Notes: generated from the letters alone by a model not told the origin. A stretch of DNA of 64,000 bases from DATHBD01 sp035296325 (GCA_035296325.1 DATHBD010000051.1:1-64000); one strand, 5' to 3'; shown: positions 26,188 to 35,364, counted from the stretch's first letter. Program-made: numbers and translations.

Positions 26188-27876
26188 TCAGACCTCGACG
26201 ACGTTCGGCACGATCATCGGCCGACGCCGGTACCGGTCATTGACCCAGCGACCGACGGTCCGGCGGACGACCTGCTGCAGCTGGTGCGGATCACTGATGC
26301 CCTCGGCGGCCGACCGGTCGAGGGCCTCGGTGATCAACCGGATGACCGGATCGAAGGCGGCCGGGTCCTCGGAGAAGCCCTTCGCAGACAAGGTCGGGCC
26401 ACCGACCACCTTGCCGGTGACCGAGTCCACCACCACGGTGGCGGCGATGAATCCGCCGTCGCCGAGGATGCGCCGCTCGGTGAGCAGCGACTCGCCCACG
26501 TCACCGACGGCCAGCCCGTCGACGTAGACGTAGCGCGACTTCACGTGCCCAACCACCCGGGCCCGACCGTGAAGCAGGTCGACCACGTCGCCGTCCTCGC
26601 ACTGCATGACCCGGTCCGGTGCCACGCCGGCCTGCAGTGCCAGCTGGGCGTGCGCCCGCAGGTGCCGCCACTCGCCGTGCACCGGCATGAAGTTGCGCGG
26701 CTTGACGGCGTTGAGCAGGTAGAGCAGCTCGCCGGCCGGCGCGTGCCCGGAGACGTGCACCTTGGCGACGTCCTTGTGCACGACCACCGCGCCGGCCCGG
26801 GACAACTGGTTGATCACCCGGTAGACCGCGGTCTCGTTGCCCGGCACCAGGGACGACGCCAGCACGACGGTGTCGCCGCTGCCGATGGTGACGTGCCGGT
26901 GGTCGCCGGTGGCCATCCGGCCCAGCGCGCTCATCGGCTCACCCTGCGACCCGGTGGACATCAGCACGATGTGCTCCGGCGGCAGATTCATCCCCTCGTC
27001 GATGCCGACGACCAGACCGCCCGGGATCCGCAGCAGGCCGAGGTCCCGGGCGATGCCCATGTTGCGCACCATCGACCGGCCGATGAAGGCCACCCGGCGC
27101 CCGTGCAGCGCCGCGGCGTCGAGTACCTGCTGCACCCGGTGGACGTGCGAGGCGAAGGACGCCACGATGAGGCGACCCTCGGCCCGGGCGAAGATCCCCT
27201 CGAGCACCGGACCGATCTCCCGCTCCGGGGTCACGAAGCCCGGGATCTCGGCGTTCGTCGAGTCCGAGAGCAGCAGGTCGACGCCCTGCGCGCCGAGCCG
27301 GGCGAAGCCGGCCAGGTCGGTGAGCCGCCCGTCCAGAGGCAGTTGGTCCATCTTGAAGTCGCCGGTGTGCAGGATCGTGCCGGCCGGGGTGGTGACGGCG
27401 ACGGCGAGCGCGTCCGGAATCGAGTGGTTGACGGCGAAGAACTCACACTCGAACGGGCCGAGCGTCTCGCGCCCACCCTCGCGCACGGTGAGCGAGTACG
27501 GCTTGATGCGCCGCTCCGCGAGCTTCGCCTCGACGAGCGCCAGGGTGAACTGAGAACCCACGAGCGGGATGTCGGGCTTGTGGGCGAGCAGGTAGGGCAC
27601 CGCACCGATGTGGTCCTCGTGCCCGTGCGTCAGCACGATCGCCGTGACGTCGTTCAGCCGGTCCAGGATGGACGAGAAGTCGGGCAGGATCAGGTCGACG
27701 CCGGGCTGGTCCACGTCCGGGAACAGCACGCCGCAGTCGACGATGAGCAGGCGACCGGCGTACTCGAAGACGGTCATGTTCCGGCCGATCGCGCCCAGAC
27801 CACCGAGCGGCGTGACCCGCAGCGCGCCCTTCGGCAGCGGCGGTGGCGGGCTGAGCTGGACATGGGCCTGGGTCAC
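26188..27876 (-). CDS. rnj: Ribonuclease J
   Basis: A 562-residue metallo-beta-lactamase/beta-CASP nuclease with 5' exonuclease and endonuclease activity for mRNA decay and rRNA maturation. The metal site motif is THGHEDHIGAVPYL (about residues 82-95), with LLIVDCGVLFP before it and LLSDSTNAE and VHGEWRHLRAHAQLA later. The GTG start at 27876 overlaps the dapA stop by 4 bp; this dapA-rnj pairing is a standard actinobacterial arrangement. Confidence 0.96.
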   Translation of the reverse strand: MTQAHVQLSPPPPLPKGALRVTPLGGLGAIGRNMTVFEYAGRLLIVDCGVLFPDVDQPGVDLILPDFSSILDRLNDVTAIVLTHGHEDHIGAVPYLLAHKPDIPLVGSQFTLALVEAKLAERRIKPYSLTVREGGRETLGPFECEFFAVNHSIPDALAVAVTTPAGTILHTGDFKMDQLPLDGRLTDLAGFARLGAQGVDLLLSDSTNAEIPGFVTPEREIGPVLEGIFARAEGRLIVASFASHVHRVQQVLDAAALHGRRVAFIGRSMVRNMGIARDLGLLRIPGGLVVGIDEGMNLPPEHIVLMSTGSQGEPMSALGRMATGDHRHVTIGSGDTVVLASSLVPGNETAVYRVINQLSRAGAVVVHKDVAKVHVSGHAPAGELLYLLNAVKPRNFMPVHGEWRHLRAHAQLALQAGVAPDRVMQCEDGDVVDLLHGRARVVGHVKSRYVYVDGLAVGDVGESLLTERRILGDGGFIAATVVVDSVTGKVVGGPTLSAKGFSEDPAAFDPVIRLITEALDRSAAEGISDPHQLQQVVRRTVGRWVNDRYRRRPMIVPNVVEV

Positions 27877-28844
27877 TGTGCAACTCCATGATGGGAAACG
27901 AGCGCCTCGCTCTCGATGGCGGCGGCGCGGTTGGCCGTACCCAGGGTCAGACCGGCGCGTGCGCAGTCCTCCCGCAGCCGGGCGATCTCGGCCACGGTGG
28001 CATCGACCAGCGGCAGCCGAACCGGCCCGGCGGGCAGCCCGGCCAGGGTGAGCGCGGCCTTGGTCAGAATCGCGCCCTGGGTACGGAAGAAGCCCTGGTA
28101 TGCCGGCAGTAGCCGGTGGTGCAGCGCCAACGCGCCGGTGATGTCGCCGGCCTCGTACGCGGAGATCATCGCTTTGGTCCGGGTGCCGAAGAGGTGGGTG
28201 GGAACCCCGACCACGCCGACGGCACCGATCGACAGCAGCGGAAGGGTCGCCATGTCGTCCCCGGAGTAGTAGGCCACCCCGCCGTGCGCGGTCACCTGGG
28301 CGGTGCCGCCAAGGTCGCCCTTGGCGTCTTTCACCGCGACGATGCGCTCATGGTCGGCCAGGCGCAGCAGCGTCTCGGTCCCGATCGCTATCCCGGTGCG
28401 CGCCGGGATGTCGTACACCATGATCGGCAGGCCGCAGGCGTCGGCGACCGCGGTGAAGTGGCCGAGCAGACCGGACTGCGGTGGCCGGTTGTAGTACGGG
28501 GTGACGACGAGCGCGCCGTGGGCGCCGGCCTTCTCGGCGGCACGGGCCAGCTCGATGGTGTGCGCGGTGTCGTTGGTACCCACGCCGGTGACCACGTGCG
28601 CCCGGTCGCCGACGGCCTCGAGGACGGCCCGCAGCAGGCGCTCCTTCTCGGCGTCGGTGGTGGTGGGCGACTCGCCGGTGGTGCCGTTGACGACCACACC
28701 GTCGTTGGCCTGCTCATCGACGAGGTAGGTGGCGAGCCGCGCGGCGCCGTCGGTGTCCAGGGCCCCATCCGGGGTGAACGGCGTCACCATGGCGGTGAGC
28801 AGGCGACCGAACGGCCGACGCGGATCCGGACCGGTAACCGTCAT
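27873..28844 (-). CDS. dapA: 4-hydroxy-tetrahydrodipicolinate synthase
   Basis: A 323-residue TIM-barrel aldolase that condenses pyruvate with aspartate semialdehyde in lysine and diaminopimelate synthesis. The signature VNGTTGESPTTTDAEKERLL holds substrate-binding residues. YYNRPPQSG carries the conserved tyrosine, and the Schiff-base lysine is in IVAVKDAKGDLG (about residue 170). The ATG at 28844 is preferred over the GTG two codons upstream. dapB lies 6.5 kb away in the same orientation. Confidence 0.96.
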   Translation of the reverse strand: MTVTGPDPRRPFGRLLTAMVTPFTPDGALDTDGAARLATYLVDEQANDGVVVNGTTGESPTTTDAEKERLLRAVLEAVGDRAHVVTGVGTNDTAHTIELARAAEKAGAHGALVVTPYYNRPPQSGLLGHFTAVADACGLPIMVYDIPARTGIAIGTETLLRLADHERIVAVKDAKGDLGGTAQVTAHGGVAYYSGDDMATLPLLSIGAVGVVGVPTHLFGTRTKAMISAYEAGDITGALALHHRLLPAYQGFFRTQGAILTKAALTLAGLPAGPVRLPLVDATVAEIARLREDCARAGLTLGTANRAAAIESEALVSHHGVAQ

Positions 28845-28876
28845 AACCACAACCTAACGTGCGTGCGTGGACCCAT

Positions 28877-29629
28877 TCAGGACTCCCACGAGTATGCGCT
28901 CGCGGCGATCTCCGTGCCGTCGGCGAGCACCGTAACGGTGAAGTCGGCGAAGACATTCGGCGCTACCCGCTGCAGTTCACGCAGGCAGGCGACGGCCACC
29001 TCACGGATCTCCACGTCGGCGTGCTCGGTGGCGCGCATCGCGATGAAGTGCCGCCAGGCGCGGTAGTTGCCGGTCACCACGATCCTGGTCTCGGTGGCGT
29101 TGGGCAGCACCGACCGGGCCGCCTGCCGCGCCTGCTTGCGGCGCAGCGTCCCGCTCGCCACGTCGGCGTAGCGCTTTTCCAGGCCCTCCAGCAACTCGGT
29201 GTACGCCCGCACGCTCGCCTCGGTCGCCGCCACGAACCTGGCGTGCAGCTCCGGGTCGTCGGCGATGACGTCCGGCTCCACCATCGCGGCCTCGCGCTCC
29301 GGGACATAGCGCTGGGAGAGCTGCGAGTACGAGAAGTGCCGGTGCCGGATCAGCTCATGGGTGAACGAGCGGGACACCCCCTGCAGGTAGAACGTGACGG
29401 TGCCGTGCTCAAGCACGGACAGGTGGCCCACCTCGAGGATGTGCCGCAGGTAGCCGGCGTTGGACGCGGTAGCCGGGTTCGGCTTGCTCCAGGACTGGTA
29501 ACAGGCCCGGCCGGCGAACTCCGCGAGCGCCTGGCCACCGTCGGCGTCGGTGGACCACGGCACATCCTCCGGCGCCTCGAACTGGGTCCACGCGATCACT
29601 TTGACCTGCGGCGCAACGATCTCTGGCAC
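28877..29629 (-). CDS. thyX: Flavin-dependent thymidylate synthase
   Basis: A 250-residue ThyX that makes dTMP from dUMP using FAD and methylenetetrahydrofolate. The ThyX motif is present as RHRHFSYSQLSQRYVPE (about residues 95-110). Supporting segments are GHLSVLEHGTVTFYLQGVSR and NYRAWRHFIAMRATEHAD. It starts 168 bp from the plus-strand ribbon-helix-helix gene and reads into dapA, with 32 bp between them. Confidence 0.96.
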   Translation of the reverse strand: MPEIVAPQVKVIAWTQFEAPEDVPWSTDADGGQALAEFAGRACYQSWSKPNPATASNAGYLRHILEVGHLSVLEHGTVTFYLQGVSRSFTHELIRHRHFSYSQLSQRYVPEREAAMVEPDVIADDPELHARFVAATEASVRAYTELLEGLEKRYADVASGTLRRKQARQAARSVLPNATETRIVVTGNYRAWRHFIAMRATEHADVEIREVAVACLRELQRVAPNVFADFTVTVLADGTEIAASAYSWES

Positions 29630-29744
29630 TCGGCACTCCTCCCCCGGCAGCGAGCTCCGCCCACCGCCCCACGCTCGCTCCGCACTCTCGCAGAGCCCAG
29701 CCGAACCCTAACCATCGCCCTGCTCCGGCCGCTCACCGGCACGC

Positions 29745-29775
29745 TGTGACGTCACAGTGCCTTGACTGACGTCAG
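29745..29775. promoter_or_regulatory. Two TGACGTCA palindromes, likely operator
   Basis: TGTGACGTCACA (29745-29756) and CTGACGTCAG (29766-29775) are perfect palindromes with an identical 8-bp core, centred 20 bp apart (about two helical turns). They overlap the -35 box of the following promoter. This geometry suits a dimeric repressor binding cooperatively on one DNA face, possibly the ribbon-helix-helix protein encoded just downstream. Confidence 0.7.
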
Positions 29776-29789
29776 AGTTGCAGTCATAG
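29762..29789 (+). promoter_or_regulatory. Sigma-70-type promoter, probably leaderless transcript
   Basis: TTGACT (29762-29767) and CATAGT (29784-29789) are separated by 16 bp and match the -35/-10 consensus well. The ATG of the downstream gene begins 7 bp after the -10 box, so transcription should start at or next to the start codon. No ribosome-binding site fits in the gap. Confidence 0.65.
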
Positions 29790-29796
29790 TGGCGTC

Positions 29797-30336
29797 ATGG
29801 ATTTGAGCCCGTACATCGAGTCGCTCCAACGGGACCTCGCCCGCGCCGCGGCACCCGGCGGCGCGGAGATGACCCGTGCCGCCGATCTCCTCGGCGCGTC
29901 GCTGGACTCCTCCGCCCGGCTGACCCTGCTGGAGGTCCTCTCCGAAGCCGCGGCGGAGATCACCGCCAGCCTCCGCGCCGCCACGGTCGAGGTCCGGCTG
30001 CACGGCCGGGAGGCGGAGCTGGTGGTGACCGAGGAGGAATCCGGCCCGGCAGCTGCGTATCCGGCCAGCCACCCGGGCCCGGAGTCGGGTGATGTGGCGC
30101 GCCTCACCCTGCGCCTGCCGGAGCAGACCAAGGAGCACCTGGAGGCGGCGGCGACCGCAGCCGGCGTCTCGGTCAACACCTGGCTGGTGCGGGCCGTCAA
30201 CGCCGCGCTCGCCGGTTCTGCCGCGCCGCAGTGGCCGGGTCCGCCCGGCAATCCACCGTCCCCGCAGTCGGGGTATCCCGCACCGCCCAGGCGCGGTCGC
30301 GGCGCCCGCCGGCTCACCGGCTACGCCGAAGCCTGA
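29797..30336 (+). CDS. HicB-like/ribbon-helix-helix protein
   Basis: A 179-residue protein. The N-terminal half is helical (MDLSPYIESLQRDLARAA). Around residues 100-140 a ribbon-helix-helix motif is visible: DVARLTLRLPEQTKEHLEAA then AAGVSVNTWLVRAVNAAL, as in HicB/Arc-type proteins. The tail is Pro/Gly-rich with a basic end. RHS-type toxin context is absent; it pairs instead with the DUF4097 gene 26 bp downstream, a pairing seen in many actinomycetes. It probably binds the TGACGTCA palindromes over its own promoter (inference). Confidence 0.85.
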   Translation: MDLSPYIESLQRDLARAAAPGGAEMTRAADLLGASLDSSARLTLLEVLSEAAAEITASLRAATVEVRLHGREAELVVTEEESGPAAAYPASHPGPESGDVARLTLRLPEQTKEHLEAAATAAGVSVNTWLVRAVNAALAGSAAPQWPGPPGNPPSPQSGYPAPPRRGRGARRLTGYAEA

Positions 30337-30362
30337 CCACCACTACCGCCTAGGAGTTCGCC

Positions 30363-31208
30363 ATGCCCGAGTTCGAATGCACCGGCCCGGTCACCGCCAC
30401 CGTCCGGATCGGCGGTGGGTCGCTCGACGTCGTCGCCGAGGAGCGTAGGACCGCATCGGTCGACGTGACGCCGTACGACGACACCGACGCCTCCCGCTTC
30501 GCCGCCGAGCACACCGTCGTGGAGTTGCACGGCAGTGACCTGACCATCGCCGCGCCGGACACGCCAGCGGCCTGGCTGTGGCGGCCACCGGCCCGGTTGC
30601 GGGTCACCGCACGGATCCCGATCGACTCCCGCATCGTGCTGCGACTCGCCTCGGCCAGAGCCGTGTGCCAGGGACGCTATGCGGCCGGCGAGATCAGCAG
30701 CGCCTCCGGTGACGTCGCGATCGACCACGTCACCGGCGACCTGCATGCCCGGACCGCGAGCGGTGAGGTGACCGCGGACCGGGTGGATGGCGACGCCCAG
30801 GTCCGGTCGGCGTCCGGTCAGCTCCGGCTCGGCACGGTCGGACGGAACGCCGGCACGCACACGGCCAGTGGCGACGTGGCGATCGAGTCGGTCGGTGGCT
30901 CGCTGCGGGCGGTCAGCGCCTCGGGGAACGTGCACGTCGGCGGTCTGCGGCGCGGTGCCGCACGGGTGAAGACCGCCTCCGGCGACGTACACCTGGGAGT
31001 GGTCGCCGGCACGGCACTCTGGCTGGACCTTTCCAGTGGCTCCGGCGTGGTGCACTCCGACCTGGCCACGACGGCGACCCCGACCCGGCCCACAGGCGCC
31101 GACCTGCACGTGGAGGTGCGTACCGCGAGCGGGGATATCGAAGTTCGCCGGGTCGCCGACGTGGGGGCGGTCGCTGCCGGGGCAGTCGCTACACGTAGAA
31201 CCAGGTGA
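30363..31208 (+). CDS. DUF4097 beta-strand repeat protein
   Basis: A 281-residue protein of short beta repeats. Six or more units contain TASG/SASG turns (for example SSASGDVAIDHVTGDL, RTASGEVTADRVDGDA, RSASGQLRLGTV), the pattern of the DUF4097 beta-solenoid. There is no signal peptide or membrane span, so it is probably cytoplasmic or attached to a partner. DUF4097 proteins are linked elsewhere to PspA/LiaF-type envelope-stress systems. A ribosome-binding site (CTAGGAG) precedes the ATG. The 3' end overlaps the convergent DUF2752 gene by 20 bp. Confidence 0.9.
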   Translation: MPEFECTGPVTATVRIGGGSLDVVAEERRTASVDVTPYDDTDASRFAAEHTVVELHGSDLTIAAPDTPAAWLWRPPARLRVTARIPIDSRIVLRLASARAVCQGRYAAGEISSASGDVAIDHVTGDLHARTASGEVTADRVDGDAQVRSASGQLRLGTVGRNAGTHTASGDVAIESVGGSLRAVSASGNVHVGGLRRGAARVKTASGDVHLGVVAGTALWLDLSSGSGVVHSDLATTATPTRPTGADLHVEVRTASGDIEVRRVADVGAVAAGAVATRRTR

Positions 31209-31653
31209 ACGGCGCGAAAGGCAGGTTTCGCAGCACCGAGAAGGCCATCCAGGCGGCCAGGAAGACGAGGAGCGTCCGGGTGGAGAGGCGCAGATAGGGA
31301 ACCCGCCAGCCGACGACCGACCGCAGGCTCCACGCGACATACATGTAGATCAGGAACGGCACGCTGAAGACGAACGGCGCGTGGTGGCGGGCCGCCGCCG
31401 GCAGGTCACCGTGCAGCAGGTACCAGGCGGCGCGGGTGCCGCCACACCCGGGGCAATCGAATCCGGTAAGTAGCCGGACCAGGCAGGTGGGCGCGCTCGT
31501 GGTCGGCTGCACCAGGAAGGTGTACCCCACCGCGGCGGCGACGCCGAGGCCTGCGGCGGCCGGGCCCACCCACCGGGGCATCCGCTCGGCGACCCGCGCC
31601 ACAGACGCGCCGACCCGTTCGATCCGGGTCGGTGCGGGCATTACGGACGTCAT
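31189..31653 (-). CDS. DUF2752 family membrane protein
   Basis: A 154-residue protein with about three spans. The DUF2752 hallmark CPGCGGTRAAWYLLHGD follows the first span, giving two conserved cysteines. Family members are uncharacterised inner-membrane proteins. The gene converges on the DUF4097 gene and lies 30 bp past the 3' side of nothing but the YcaQ-like gene's end (31684). Confidence 0.88.
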   Translation of the reverse strand: MTSVMPAPTRIERVGASVARVAERMPRWVGPAAAGLGVAAAVGYTFLVQPTTSAPTCLVRLLTGFDCPGCGGTRAAWYLLHGDLPAAARHHAPFVFSVPFLIYMYVAWSLRSVVGWRVPYLRLSTRTLLVFLAAWMAFSVLRNLPFAPFTWFYV

Positions 31654-31683
31654 CCATGCCTCACGGGTTCGAAGGGTCGGATC

Positions 31684-33003
31684 TCAACCTACACCGGGCC
31701 CGCCAGCCGCAGCCGACCCCGACCGGGCGTGCACCACCGGCCCGGCGCTCTCGCCAACGCGGCGCAACGCGGCGGTCAGCGCGGCGGTCAGCGCGGCGGC
31801 GAGGTCGCCGGACTCCGGCTGGCCGACCGTGGACAACCCGAGCCAGCCGGCCATCCGATACAGCTCGCTGGCGAGCGCGTCAGCGACCGCCCCCGCTTCC
31901 GGCCAACCCCGGCCGGCCCGGCGCTGCCCCGCCGGCGGGGGCTCGATCCAGGCCGCCGGCACGCGCAGGACGCCCGCCCGCCGGTCCGCCTTCAGATCCA
32001 CCCTGGCCACCAGCCGGTCGCCGAGCAGGAACGGCAGCACGTAGTACCCGTGGACCCGCTGCGCGGCCGGGACGTAGATCTCGATGCGGTACCAGAAGCC
32101 GAACAGCCGCTCGGTGCGTGCGCGGTCCCAGATCAGTGGGTCGAACGGGCTAACCAGGGTCGCCGCCCGCACCGAACGAGGCAGCCGGGCGGCGCTGTGC
32201 AGATAGGCCGGCTGGCGCCAACCCTCGACGAGGACCGGCCGCAGCTCGCCGGCATCGACGAGGGCCGCGACGGCGGTGCGGGCGGCGGCAACCGGGAGCC
32301 GGAAGTAATCCCGCAGCTCCGGCTCGGCGGCGACACCGAGCGCCTGGGCGGCGATCGAGACCAGGGCGCGGTGCGCGTCGGCCGGGGCCGGTGTGGGTGC
32401 ATCCAGGACCGCCCTGGGCAGGACCCGTTCCGGGAGGTCGTACACCCGGGCGAAGGCGGTGTTGCGGTGCGCGACCGTGATCTCGCCCCGCCAGAAGAGC
32501 CACTCCAGTGCGCGCTTGACGTCGGACCAGTTCCAGCCCCAGTGGTCGGTCCGGCGGGCGACATCGCCCTCGATCTGTGCCGCCGTGATCGGCCCGGTCG
32601 CGCGCACGTCGTCGAGCACGCGGCGCACGAGGTCGGGCTGCTCCCGGGCGATCCGGGCGACGCCGCCCCAGCCGTGGTCGCCGGCCATCCGCCAGCGCAG
32701 CACCGGATGCAGCGCCACCGGCAGCAGGGACGCCTCGTGCCCCCAGTACTCGAAGAGCTCGCTGGGGCGCGCGTAGGCGGCCCGATCCAGCAGACCGGTC
32801 GGATAGGGCCCGAGGCGGCTGTAGAGCGGGAGGTAGTGGGCCCGCTGCAGCACATTCACCGAGTCGATCTGGAGCAGGCCGACCCGCCCCAGCACCCGAC
32901 GCAGATGACGGACGTTCGGTGGCCCGGCCGGAGGACGGTCGGCGAAGCCCTGGGCGGCCAGGGCCGTCCGGCGCGCCTGCGCGAGCGAGATCGAGTCCAC
33001 CAT
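31684..33003 (-). CDS. YcaQ/AlkX-type winged-helix DNA glycosylase
   Basis: A 439-residue HTH_42 family protein. The catalytic QxD motif is present in GLLQIDSVNVLQRAHYL near residue 43-60. FEYWGHEASLLP and LVSPFDPLIWDR are further family signatures. E. coli YcaQ unhooks DNA interstrand crosslinks, and an actinomycete homologue gives self-resistance to a crosslinking natural product; the same chemistry is plausible here. The start MVDSISLAQARRTALAAQG is well placed. The gene follows the GT87 gene by 36 bp. Confidence 0.9.
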   Translation of the reverse strand: MVDSISLAQARRTALAAQGFADRPPAGPPNVRHLRRVLGRVGLLQIDSVNVLQRAHYLPLYSRLGPYPTGLLDRAAYARPSELFEYWGHEASLLPVALHPVLRWRMAGDHGWGGVARIAREQPDLVRRVLDDVRATGPITAAQIEGDVARRTDHWGWNWSDVKRALEWLFWRGEITVAHRNTAFARVYDLPERVLPRAVLDAPTPAPADAHRALVSIAAQALGVAAEPELRDYFRLPVAAARTAVAALVDAGELRPVLVEGWRQPAYLHSAARLPRSVRAATLVSPFDPLIWDRARTERLFGFWYRIEIYVPAAQRVHGYYVLPFLLGDRLVARVDLKADRRAGVLRVPAAWIEPPPAGQRRAGRGWPEAGAVADALASELYRMAGWLGLSTVGQPESGDLAAALTAALTAALRRVGESAGPVVHARSGSAAAGGPGVG

Positions 33004-33039
33004 CGGACCGAGGCTAACCGGCGGGTCCGACGAAACGCG

Positions 33040-34596
33040 CTACGGGCGCTCCGCCTGCACCATGGTGCCGGCCGGGCCGTCCGCCGCCCGCCCGTCGACC
33101 GGAAACCGCCCGTCGACCGGGACAGCTTCGGCCGGCGGCACGTCGGCCGGCAGGATCTCGGCCGGGAGCCCTTCGGCCTGCGGCACCTCGACCGGCAGGC
33201 CGGCGTCCTTGGCGTCGAAGGCGGCGGTGACCCGCCGGTCCAGCTCCACCAGATCGGGCACATCCTGCTCGATCGGCCGCCGCGACCCGGGCGGCGACGA
33301 CGACGACGCGGACGGCTCGCGCACCGGCAGCCCGACGAGCAGGGCCAGCATCACCAGGACGCACGCGTTGCTGCCGACAATCCCGAGCCCGCCGAAGTGG
33401 TACTTGAAGTGCCACACGATCTGGCTGGACATCACCAGGTACACCACCACGGCGGCGGCCATCAGACGGTACCGACGGCGCCGGTCCGCTGCCGGATGCA
33501 CCGCGTGGTCGATCAGCACGATGAACGCGGGCAGCGTCCAGACCAGGTGGTGCACCCACGTGATCGGGCTCACCAGGCAGCCCAGCAGACCGGTCAGCGC
33601 AAGCGCGGCCACCTCGTCCCGGGCCGCCACCGCGCGGCGGACGCGCACCACCCAGATGGCGAACACCACCGCGACCAGCGCCAGCCACACCAGCTTGGCG
33701 GAGTGCTCCGGCGCGTAGAGCCGGGCCACCATGCCGTTGAGGGACTGGTTGGAGACGAAGGCGTCGCGCCCGACCCGGCTGGTGTCCCAGAGCGCGTCGG
33801 TCCAGAACACCCGGGAAGCGTCCGGGGCGAGCGTCGCGGCGAGCCAGGTCGCCGTGGAGAAGGCCGCAGTGGCCATCCCGGCCGCCCGCCAGCGACGGGT
33901 GACCAGGAGGTACACGATGAAGATGCCGGGGGTGAGCTTGACCGCGGTCGCCAGCCCGATGCCGATGCCCGCGAGCCGGTGGTCCTTACGGACCAGAAGC
34001 AGCACGTCGAGCGCGACGACCGCCACCAGTAGCAGGTTGACCTGGCCGAAGGTGACCGTCTCGTGCACCGACTCGTACCCGGCCAGCGCCACGACGGTCA
34101 GGCCCAGGGCAAACCAGCGCGGCCAACCCTGGCGCTTGATGATCGGCTCGACCAGCAGCCGGACCAGGGCGTAGACCGCCGCCAGCGTGAGCAGCACGCT
34201 GATCACGATGGCGACATGCCAGCCGACGAGTGCCATCGGCAGCATGGTCACCGCGCCGAAGGGCGGGTAGGTGAACCCGTACTCCGTGCGCGGCAGCAGG
34301 AAGTCGTAGATCTGGCCGTCACTGTGCTGCCAGTAGTTGATCGCACCGTAGTAGACCCGCAGGTCGAAGAAGCCGTGCCGCTGGGCGGTGGCCGCCACGT
34401 AGGTCCACACCGCGGCTGCGAGGGTGACCACCAGCAGCGCCTGCAGCATGGCACTGCGCCGCGGATTGGTCAGAGCTGTCGAGATACGCCGGACGACCGG
34501 CCGCGCCTCCACCCGGCGCCGCAGGTCCGCCACATCGAGCGGCACCCCCGCCATCCGTCCCCGTTCCGCCACCTGCACTGCCCTCCGCTTTGTCAT
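33040..34596 (-). CDS. GT87 family mannosyltransferase-like membrane protein
   Basis: A polytopic glycosyltransferase of about 518 residues with 10-12 spans (GT87/DUF2029). The first extracytoplasmic loop includes FFDLRVYYGAINYWQHSDGQ and TYPPFGAVTMLPMA, with the acidic residue expected for the catalytic base. Later motifs are TAVKLTPGIFIVYLL and VSPITWVHHLVW. Actinobacterial relatives (PimE and others) add mannose from polyprenyl-phosphate to phosphatidylinositol mannosides or related glycolipids. The C-terminus is a long polar Pro/Asp-rich tail. The alternative start at 34554 has a better ribosome-binding site. Confidence 0.85.
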   Translation of the reverse strand: MTKRRAVQVAERGRMAGVPLDVADLRRRVEARPVVRRISTALTNPRRSAMLQALLVVTLAAAVWTYVAATAQRHGFFDLRVYYGAINYWQHSDGQIYDFLLPRTEYGFTYPPFGAVTMLPMALVGWHVAIVISVLLTLAAVYALVRLLVEPIIKRQGWPRWFALGLTVVALAGYESVHETVTFGQVNLLLVAVVALDVLLLVRKDHRLAGIGIGLATAVKLTPGIFIVYLLVTRRWRAAGMATAAFSTATWLAATLAPDASRVFWTDALWDTSRVGRDAFVSNQSLNGMVARLYAPEHSAKLVWLALVAVVFAIWVVRVRRAVAARDEVAALALTGLLGCLVSPITWVHHLVWTLPAFIVLIDHAVHPAADRRRRYRLMAAAVVVYLVMSSQIVWHFKYHFGGLGIVGSNACVLVMLALLVGLPVREPSASSSSPPGSRRPIEQDVPDLVELDRRVTAAFDAKDAGLPVEVPQAEGLPAEILPADVPPAEAVPVDGRFPVDGRAADGPAGTMVQAERP

Positions 34597-34679
34597 CCAT
34601 GACCCTGTGGCACTCACTGTGGACGCCGATTGCTACCCGCACGTCACGGATTCATGCCAGCTCCGTACGCTCTCACACC

Positions 34680-35288
34680 ATGGCGCTCGGTTTTGTACGT
34701 CCCGCGCGTCCCGGCGACGCCGGCGAGATCGCACGCATCCAACTGACCACCTGGCGTACCGCGTACCGGCGGTTGCTCCCGGCACATGTGTTCGACGAGC
34801 TGGACGAGGGGTGGATCACCCAACGCTGGGTCGACGCCATCACTGCGCCACCTTCGCCGCTGCACCGTGTGCTGGTCGCCGTCGAGCAACCGGACCACTC
34901 CTCGGCACCCGCCGAACTCTCGTCAGCGTACCCGGTGGGGTTCGCCGCGACGGGTCCTGCCGACGACGCCGCGCTGGCGCCTGACGAAGATCACACCGCG
35001 CTGCCGGGGAATGTGGCGGCGGTCACCGACCTGCTGGTCGAGCCGCGCTGGGGCCGGCGTGGGCACGGCAGCCGCCTGCTCGCCGCATGCGTGGACCACT
35101 GGCGCACCGACGGCTTCAGCAACGCCGTGGCGTGGGCTTTCGTCGAGGATGGTGCCACTCGGGCGTTCCTGGAAGGGGCCGGGTGGGCACTCGACGGGGC
35201 AAGTCGGGCCCTCGACGTGGATGACCTTCTGGTGCCGCAGATCCGCTTGCAGACCGCCCTGGACATCGATGTCGAGCAATCTGCGTGA
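34680..35288 (+). CDS. GNAT family N-acetyltransferase
   Basis: A 202-residue acetyl-CoA-dependent acetyltransferase. The N-terminal signature is RPARPGDAGEIARIQLTTW with YRRLLPAHVFDEL. The acetyl-CoA loop is VEPRWGRRGHGSRLLAACVD (R-x-x-G-x-G/A pattern). The last motif is AWAFVEDGATRAFLEGAGW. An internal insertion (residues 65-110) is Pro/Ala-rich. The substrate is unknown. The ATG at 34680 is used because the GNAT fold starts there. It is divergent from the GT87 gene and converges on dapB. Confidence 0.88.
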   Translation: MALGFVRPARPGDAGEIARIQLTTWRTAYRRLLPAHVFDELDEGWITQRWVDAITAPPSPLHRVLVAVEQPDHSSAPAELSSAYPVGFAATGPADDAALAPDEDHTALPGNVAAVTDLLVEPRWGRRGHGSRLLAACVDHWRTDGFSNAVAWAFVEDGATRAFLEGAGWALDGASRALDVDDLLVPQIRLQTALDIDVEQSA

Positions 35289-35364
35289 TCAATACGTGAC
35301 CGGCGGTTGACCGAATCGGCACCTCCCCGTCCCACGCAGTGGAACGTCAGAAATCGGACAGTGC

